From positions 1-64,000 of the forward strand of contig JAKMXF010000024.1 in NCBI GenBank assembly GCA_024704765.1: a DNA stretch of 64,000 nt, given 5' to 3'. Below, piece by piece: positions 57,701-64,000 of the stretch; position 1 is the stretch's first letter, and the number at the start of each line of letters is the position of its first letter. The notes under the pieces were generated by a model. That model searched no databases, was not told the origin of the DNA, and saw only the letters and a program-made list of their open reading frames with translations. The DNA is from Oopsacas minuta. Its lineage: Eukaryota; Porifera; Hexactinellida; Lyssacinosida; Leucopsacidae. A program made the position numbers and the translations under genes.

Positions 57701-60700
57701 ATGGTTTCTGCTATCAATTGGAGTTTTTGGTCGGCATTGTGATTGGAAAACTTTCAGCTCGCCCTCGACGCAACGTTGTTCTTGGTATCGGACTCCGAAT
57801 ACATAGCACTGAGCATGAACATTGATATTCTTATTGCTGATGTGAATATTCTCTGCTGCGTCCATTCAAAAGTATAAGAATAATTAATTATTAAGGACTT
57901 GCAGCTGTTAATCTAAAGATTACATTGACACTCACTATTCCCATTGGATGACGTCACAGAATACTTAGACTTTATCCGCAGTTTACTCACCAAGTTTCTA
58001 AATTGATTACAATACCATCGTCTCCACTTAATTGGGAGATACTATCTGTCCCAATTAAGTAGAATTTTCTTCTCTGAATGAAATTTGTATTTCTCGTTGG
58101 GTGATCTAAATTCCTTCTTTCACAGAATAGACGTTTAGTATTTATAGCATTCCTGAATATTCCCTTTCTTTCCAGCAGTTACCATCATTTGTATAGATTC
58201 TATTATAATTGGAACATCCACCCATACCTATCAGTCTCCCTCTAGAGATGCAGATTGGCTCCTGAATACAATTCATGTCTCTGTTACAGATCTTTACTTT
58301 AATGTTAGTTATCATTTATCTACCCTGAGGTCTTGCTATCTCATTTTGTTTCAAACAGTTATTCCTCTTTATTTACGCGGTTTACTTGTCCAACCATCAT
58401 TTAATTGAAGTAACATATTCTCGCCTGATATACAGGAAAATCTTATATAGTTAAAATCTTCCAGATTGTTAATAAAATCAAACATACGAATTATTATTGT
58501 GAATATTATGACATATTTCTCCTACAATAATCCAGAGAGAGTACTGCTAGGATGCTGAATATCTCAATTAGTATGTATATGTAACTCTCTAGTATATAGC
58601 TCTGTCCACCCTTGGAAACTATTTGACTCCCTGTTAGGATTTGCCCAAATATTTCTCAGATTCGTTACAACTATGGTTATAACAGTATATTGTACTTCTC
58701 CTTTAGAGAGAGGTATCCAGTTGGTAGAAGAATCTCCAGATGAACCTATTTCTGTTATAACAGAGAAACCTCAGACCGGAGTATTTCCTACATCTCAGAG
58801 CGAAGTGAGTAACTAATTACTTAATCAGTTAACATCCCGTAACTCCACACCCTTAAAATCTGTTCGAATAATCGAATATTCGAGTTAACGGATGCGATAA
58901 GTACTAAAAGTACAACGAAGGAAGTGAATATTCGTTCGAGATACGAATGTTCGAGTTAACCGAGTTAGCGGATGTTGACTGTAATTTATATCCAATCAGA
59001 TATTTTAATGAAGTAGGAATAAAGGGCTTATGATTATTTAGGACTAAATTTACATATGTTAATATATTTTAGCTAAATTTAGAATCTATTACAGTTTAGT
59101 TCATAACTTCGTAATCAATTGTATTCCTTTTTCGCAAAAATATTTGTTTATCGTATTCGTGTGCGTGTGTATAGGTAATCCAATGGGCAGAACCTCACAT
59201 TGACTGGAACCCTTGGACAGGTCGTTCCACCACCGTTCAACTACACCTCGGGCATTCTAATGAGGAGAGAGATCATCTTGAGAATCAACGTCTCTTAGAA
59301 GAATACAGGATGTCTAGTGACTCAGCTTCAGGGAAAGCAAGATTACAAAGCAGGCAACAGTTGACTATTTCATCTAGAAGAGATGATATATTGCGATTAG
59401 TAGAACAGAATCAGGTATATATTCGCTTTTGTAACTGTTTCGTGATATTCGCGAAAATTTGCCAAAGCCTCCTTTCTCGCGAAATCATTTGTATTTTTGG
59501 GTCTATTGGAAGACCGAAAAACATTCCATTATTTAATGGTCGAATCATTACTTGATTTCTTTCTTGAAAAACTGTTTTCTTTTTACGATTTAAATTATAT
59601 GTCAAAGCTTCACTGTAGATATAGGATATTACGTATATCTGTTTGCATTTCGCATTCTATTATTTACAGGTTGTATTGATTCGCGGAGACACCGGCTCAG
59701 GCAAGACAACACAAGTACCTCAGTTCATTCTAGACAGCTACATAGAGAAGGGGTGTGGTTCTAAATGCAATATACTTGTCACACAGCCTAGACGTATATC
59801 TGCTATAGCAGTTAGTGAAAGAGTAGCTGCAGAGAGAGGAGAACAATTGGGTATATCTGTCGGATACAGTGTTAGATTTGATAATGAATTACCGAGACAG
59901 CTGGGTTCTATACTATACTGTACTACAGGGATTCTGTGTAGGAAGTTGGAATTAGGTTAGTGCTAACTGCTAGTAAAGATATTTTAGATGTAATTACAGT
60001 AGAACTCGGATTATGCGCTCTACTTTTTCAAACCAAAAATTTACTTCTCATTCATTTTAGGTACACTGTTAGTAAGTACTAGTTTTGTTTCCTGAAGAGA
60101 TACGTCTTATGTTTGCTGTAATTTTGTACGTATTTCCATGATAGCCGTTTCGCTCTATCGGAACATTTTTCAATAATATTTTCGTTTAACGTATATCAAT
60201 AATTGAACACGCTAAATATCAAAATTTTCTCATTACTTAGGTCTAAATGGCATTTCTCATCTAATTATGGATGAAGTACATGAACGTGATATCAATACAG
60301 ATTTTCTATTCGTTGCGATCCGTGATATGATGCGAACATATCCAAGCTTCCATGTTGTAATAATGTCTGCTACTGTTGATACTACAATATTCTCTAATTT
60401 CTTCTTCAACTGTCCTGTTGTTGAAGTTTTGGGAAAGATGTTTCCAGTACAAGAATACTTTTTAGAGGATGCGATTGAGTTTCTAGAATTTCACCCTCCC
60501 CCATCTAAAATACCTCCAGCTGATGATGAATTCGTTGGAGACAGTAACAAGAATTTGGAATGTGATAGGCTTGTTTACAAAACATCAACTTGTTTGGCCA
60601 TGGCTAAAATGGTTGAGAGAGAGGTTAGTTAGTTATTAGGACACATTTCTAGGGTCATAATAAAATTAATTCTGTTCACCAATTATAAGAATTTTTAAGG

Positions 60701-63700
60701 TATTTAAGTTTGTTTCAAAGTAATACTGTTGAGTTAATTGAAATTACATCATATGCCTAAAAGGTTATGGAAAACTACCGTAGTAGAACTCGGATGAGAC
60801 CTATCCCCTTATTAGACCAAAATTATTACAGACCAACCGAGTTATACTGTATTTTAAATGACGAATACACGAAATTACTATAGAGCTACTTTATTTGTAA
60901 ACTGTCTACAACTCGCATATAAGGTAATACAAAATTTGTTCAATAACTTGAGGAATTGCTTTAATTATCGAAGAAAAAACCTTGCCATAAATAGACAGCC
61001 TACATATATGATTAGTCATTACTTATTATCCTATGAATTCTCTTAATCAATTCAAAATCATTATCTAGATTAGTTTTGAGCTCATCGAGAGTCTACTGGA
61101 CTATTTCTCAACTCTTAACCTAGAAGGATCAGTCCTTATCTTCCTACCTGGATGGAATCTCATATACGCATTGAGTCAATATTTAACAGAAAATCCTAAA
61201 TTTTCTCCTTCCAAATACCTAATACTACCTTTACATTCATCAGTACCAAGAGAAGATCAAGCAAAAATATTCCATCCAACTCTCCCGGGCGTAACAAAGG
61301 TTATAATAGCCACAAATATAGCAGAGACAAGTATTACAATTAATGACGTCGTATTTGTGATAGATTCAGCTAAAGCAAAGATCAAACACTTTACTTCTTA
61401 TAATAATATGACTCATTATATTACTGTTTGGGCTTCTAAGACTAATTTGGAGCAGAGGATGGGGAGAGCTGGGAGAGTACAAGCTGGATTCTGTTTCCAT
61501 CTATGTTCTAAAGCTAGATACGAGTGAGTTATCTTTATAAACTGTATTATCCGAAGTTATAGCTTAGTTGATCAAGGTTGTATTATACTTAGGAGGTATG
61601 GGGCATCCCCCTAACAGTAGATTAATCAGAAATTTTCCTTTATTCTCATGTATTTATAGTGCTCTCCCTCAACACATGATACCAGAGATATTGAGATCAC
61701 CTCTACTAGACATTGTGCTTAACATCAAACTGTTGATGCTAGGAGATATCAGCAACTATCTATCTCGTTGTATAGAGCCTCCAACTGATGTAGCTATACA
61801 GGAAGCTATATATCTTCTGAAGGTTAAGAATGCTCTTGATATGGAGGAGAATATTACGCCATTAGGCAGTATTGTAGCAAGGTAATTTTTGTTACAACTT
61901 CCACCAAGGGCAATCTGAAGTTTCCATTATTCATTGTGATAGGAAATGAGACGTTGAGACTGTATTTTGGCGTGACCGTTATTGCAGGTTTTTATTTACA
62001 GTCAATTCCCGTTTTATCGAAGCTCAAGGGACCGCGAAAATCACTTCGCGAAGTCCGATCTAGTCGATAAAATGTCTGCCGCTTTGACCCTATTTGTACA
62101 ATTTCAGACTTCGATATTTACCGAGTATTTCCATCTCTGTATGTTCGATTTAACGGGAGTTGAATATTGAAGACGACTCACCAATTTTATCTCCTCCAAC
62201 AATAATATCATTTCCTTATTCTATAGACTTCCTCTTGAACCAAGAATAGCCTACATGCTAATACTGAGTACTCTATTTGGAGAAGGAGATACCTTCACTA
62301 CAATAACTGCTGCTATGAGCTTTCAGGAACCTTACATTATAAAAGGCAAGCGTCTAATGTACAGACATAGAAACTTGGGTAAAGCTAAATTCAGTGATCA
62401 CATCTCATTGAATAATGTCTACCAGAATTGGTTAGTTCATAAAGAGCGTAGTAATGTGGACGCGGAAAATTTTTGTTACCAATTCCAATTGAATAAAAAC
62501 TCGTTAAATATGGTACATGATGCTAAACAACAGTTACAGAGGATTCTAATGGACCAGGGATTTCCTGAAGAGTGTTTTATGCGGAAACATTCAAAGTTCG
62601 TTGAACCAGAAAATGCTTTTGTGATAACAGCTTTGTTGTGTGTAGGGTTATACCCTAATGTAGCTGTTATTGAGGAGAAGAGAAAGGTAAGTTTTACAGG
62701 TGAAGTTAAAATTAATTAATATCTAGCATTCAATACAATTGAATCTAGTTTGTAGTGTAGTAGAGGTAATTTCTTCTTGACATAAGACGTACTTCAGTTA
62801 GTACGTGCTAATTTTTGTTTCTCGAGGGATATGTCTTATCTGAGTTATACTTTATGTTTTAAGGATATAAATTGTACTATTCTTATACCTGAAATCCACT
62901 GTAGTTATCAAATATATGATCATGTTTACGAGTAGAATATTTACTATATGTTTCAACTTCTAGCTTCGTCTCCCAGAAAAGAAGCATGCTCTCATCCACA
63001 AGACCTCTAACCTATGTCCAATGACACACAGTGAGGACATGTTGTACCCCTCTCCTTATGTCATATTCAGTGAGAAGTTACGTACAAAAACAGTATCAGC
63101 TAAACAGCTTACAATGGTAGAGCTAATACATTTAGCTTTATTCGGTTCAAATATCATTACAGCTTATGAATATATATCGACAATGGATTCCTGGATTGAT
63201 TTTGTGTTACCATTCAGACACGCGGCGATTATAGGAGGCATTAGAGAAGCTCTATCCGAACTATTAAGTCAAGTTGCTATCAATCCCCCTTCAGCATTAT
63301 TGATGCAACCTAGTGATGTAGAGCTAATTGACTTGATAACAGAACTTACTAAATTAGAAACTTATCCAGATAAACATGAATTTAGACTACATAATACTGG
63401 CGGTTTTTCACAAAGTGGACGATATCATAGACGTGGTAACAGGTATCCCTCTGCTTCTTCATACCCCCAACAATCCTACGTACCTCAACAACCAGCACCT
63501 ACTCACCCAGGGTATAACTACCAGTCTGTAACATCACCTATAAGCTACATGGATACAGGAGATTATCAGGGTGGGTATACTGAGCAAGCTGAATGGAACC
63601 CTAGTCCTAGAGGGAGATTCCAACATAGAGGAGGGTATAGAGGTCACAGGAGACAAAGGTCAAGGTTCAATCGAGGTGGTAGGCAACCTTTTAGGTCTGG

Positions 63701-63749
63701 TCATAGATATAGAGGTGGTGGTTTTCGCGGTAGAAGAACTTATTATTAG
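54783..63749 (+). CDS. DHX9: ATP-dependent RNA helicase A (DHX9), 11 exons
   Basis: Exons 54783-55133, 55627-55833, 56957-57143, 58707-58804, 59175-59414, 59670-59955, 60241-60623, 61069-61523, 61660-61881, 62227-62686 and 62964-63749 join in phase to 1224 aa, slightly shorter than the human protein. Two double-stranded RNA-binding domains come first ([19 protein letters not shown]; then [16 protein letters not shown] with [14 protein letters not shown] across exons 2-3). The linker [11 protein letters not shown] follows, then the DEAH helicase core: [26 protein letters not shown] (DEVH variant), [14 protein letters not shown] and QRMGRAGR. Helicase-associated and OB-fold regions and an Arg/Gly-rich tail ([14 protein letters not shown]) complete it. 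It unwinds RNA, DNA and R-loops in the nucleus. Intron 2 carries a small antisense gene, and introns 3-10 carry several MITEs. Confidence 0.95.
56087..56434 (-). CDS. CIMIP1/C20orf85-like ciliary protein, intronless, nested antisense in DHX9 intron 2
   Basis: A 115-aa protein. Residues 13-40 ([18 protein letters not shown], then WDNDWGFL) match the conserved N-terminal block of the C20orf85/LLC1 family, now named ciliary microtubule inner protein 1, as I recall it. The middle is charged and lysine/glutamate-rich; the end is [15 protein letters not shown]. Family members sit inside the lumen of axonemal doublet microtubules. There is no signal peptide or membrane segment. It lies entirely within DHX9 intron 2 (55834-56956), on the opposite strand. 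The assignment rests on one short block, so a related small ciliary family (C2orf50-like) remains possible. Confidence 0.7.
   Translation of the reverse strand: MSSKSTILKCNFVNQDKIWRDHVKLELKSQKQWDNDWGFLRAQKEDEKNHESGKTGEADKIDKNTERKYPETTSGKMAYKMKELPTYELEMRYGKPAKGKGGLNKLLGWPPEAIQ
57499..57631. mobile_element. MITE of the CGGATAAGACGTA family, DHX9 intron 3
   Basis: A 133-bp element with matching inverted ends TACGGTGGAACTCAGACAAT and, reverse-complemented, TACAGTGGAACTCAGATAAG. It contains the reverse complement of the shared interior TTTGTTTC. This is the best-preserved terminal repeat of the family in the window, with TA at both ends. Confidence 0.75.
58826..58981. mobile_element. Pogo-like MITE in DHX9 intron 4
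   Basis: Inverted ends CAGTTAACATCCCGTAACTC and, reverse-complemented, CAGTCAACATCCGCTAACTC enclose 156 bp rich in ATTCGAGTTAACGGA-type subrepeats. TA-rich flanks fit a pogo/mariner target. The element starts 21 bp after the exon 4 donor. Confidence 0.7.
59995..60120. mobile_element. MITE of the CGGATAAGACGTA family, DHX9 intron 6
   Basis: Starts TACAGTAGAACTCGGATTAT and ends in GCTGTA. The interior TTTGTTTCCTGAAGAGATAC matches the copy at 42918-43012. About 126 bp, non-coding. Confidence 0.65.
60781..60851. mobile_element. Short copy of the CGGATAAGACGTA family, DHX9 intron 7
   Basis: TAGTAGAACTCGGATGAGAC at the left and CCGAGTTATACTGTA at the right, 71 bp apart in total. Probably an internally deleted copy of the family at 57499 and 59995. 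Confidence 0.55.
61999..62164. mobile_element. TA-flanked pogo-like MITE in DHX9 intron 9
   Basis: A 166-bp element flanked by TA on both sides. The left end is CAGTCAATTCCCGTTTTATC. The right end, reverse-complemented, contains TCAACTCCCGTTAAATCGA. The stretch GCTCAAGGGACCGCGA is shared with 28726-28912, placing both in one family. Confidence 0.75.
62755..62852. mobile_element. Degenerate copy of the CGGATAAGACGTA family, DHX9 intron 10
   Basis: Contains ACATAAGACGTACTTC at the left and ATGTCTTATCTGAGTTATAC at the right, with the family's interior TTTTTGTTTCTCGAGGGATA between them. The left end is poorly preserved and the boundaries are approximate. Confidence 0.5.
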
Positions 63750-64000
63750 CTCATTCATATTTTTGTACATAGTATTTAACATAGAGAAATCAGAACCTTA
63801 TTTCGCTAGTTAACCAGCTAAATAATGTTCTGGTTCTTCTATATAGAATTTGTATTAGTATTTTCTAAATTGTATTTTGCGATTGAGCTTTTGATACAAG
63901 CTGTCTTTTATATTAATAAGAGCGGTTTCTGATCGGTATTAACGTTTCTCTTTGTGAAGAAATTGAATGAATTTAAAGTTAATAATTCTTCGAGAAGAGA
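63750..64000. other. DHX9 3' flank
   Basis: 251 bp after the DHX9 stop to the window edge, AT-rich, presumably 3' UTR and downstream sequence. No clear AATAAA signal or other gene is seen. Confidence 0.4.

Overview
The window is nuclear DNA of a multicellular animal. Genes are split by short GT-AG introns, the DNA is AT-rich, and the standard stop codons are used. Gene content is metazoan: a cadherin, an EGF-type receptor tyrosine kinase, an LRR-EGF receptor, FANCM, POLR1A, DHX9, TTC16 and a PHYHD1-like oxygenase. Intronless receptor genes, short introns, AT-richness and many small terminal-inverted-repeat elements would fit a non-bilaterian animal such as a sponge. That placement is inference; no phylogeny was run. 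All exon joins were made by hand from splice-site consensus and reading-frame continuity.

Left third (1-16.2 kb), gene-poor. It holds the 5' end of a cadherin on the minus strand (running off the left edge), about 8 kb with no convincing intact gene, an intronless PAK/STE20-like kinase (9.1-10.0 kb, minus) and a CW-zinc-finger/PWWP-like chromatin reader (12.8-13.6 kb, minus). A decayed cysteine-rich domain, one small TA-flanked element and a 24-bp perfect-loop hairpin lie between them.

Middle (16.2-28.5 kb), denser. In order: a two-pass membrane protein with a PPxY tail (+), a PHYHD1-type Fe(II)/2-oxoglutarate oxygenase (+), a six-exon F-box/LRR protein (+), an intronless TTC16 orthologue (+) and an intronless ADAP-type ArfGAP/PH/PH protein (-). 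ADAP is divergent to FANCM across a 475-bp shared promoter interval.

Right half (28.5-63.7 kb). Three housekeeping genes lie head-to-tail on the plus strand: FANCM (12 exons, 1707 aa; fork remodelling and Fanconi pathway), POLR1A (5 exons, 1713 aa; largest subunit of RNA polymerase I) and DHX9 (11 exons, 1224 aa; RNA helicase A). Each carries one complete intronless gene inside an intron: an EGF receptor tyrosine kinase (same strand, in FANCM), an LRR-EGF transmembrane receptor (antisense, in POLR1A) and a small CIMIP1/C20orf85-like ciliary protein (antisense, in DHX9). This three-in-a-row host/guest arrangement is the most striking feature of the window.

Introns and promoter gaps are littered with non-autonomous DNA transposons. 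Two hAT-type MITEs have 8-bp target duplications, several elements are pogo/mariner-like (the clearest with TA target sites), and at least five copies of one short family share the core CGGATAAGACGTA, four of them in DHX9 introns. No tRNA, rRNA, CRISPR array or prokaryotic operon was seen.
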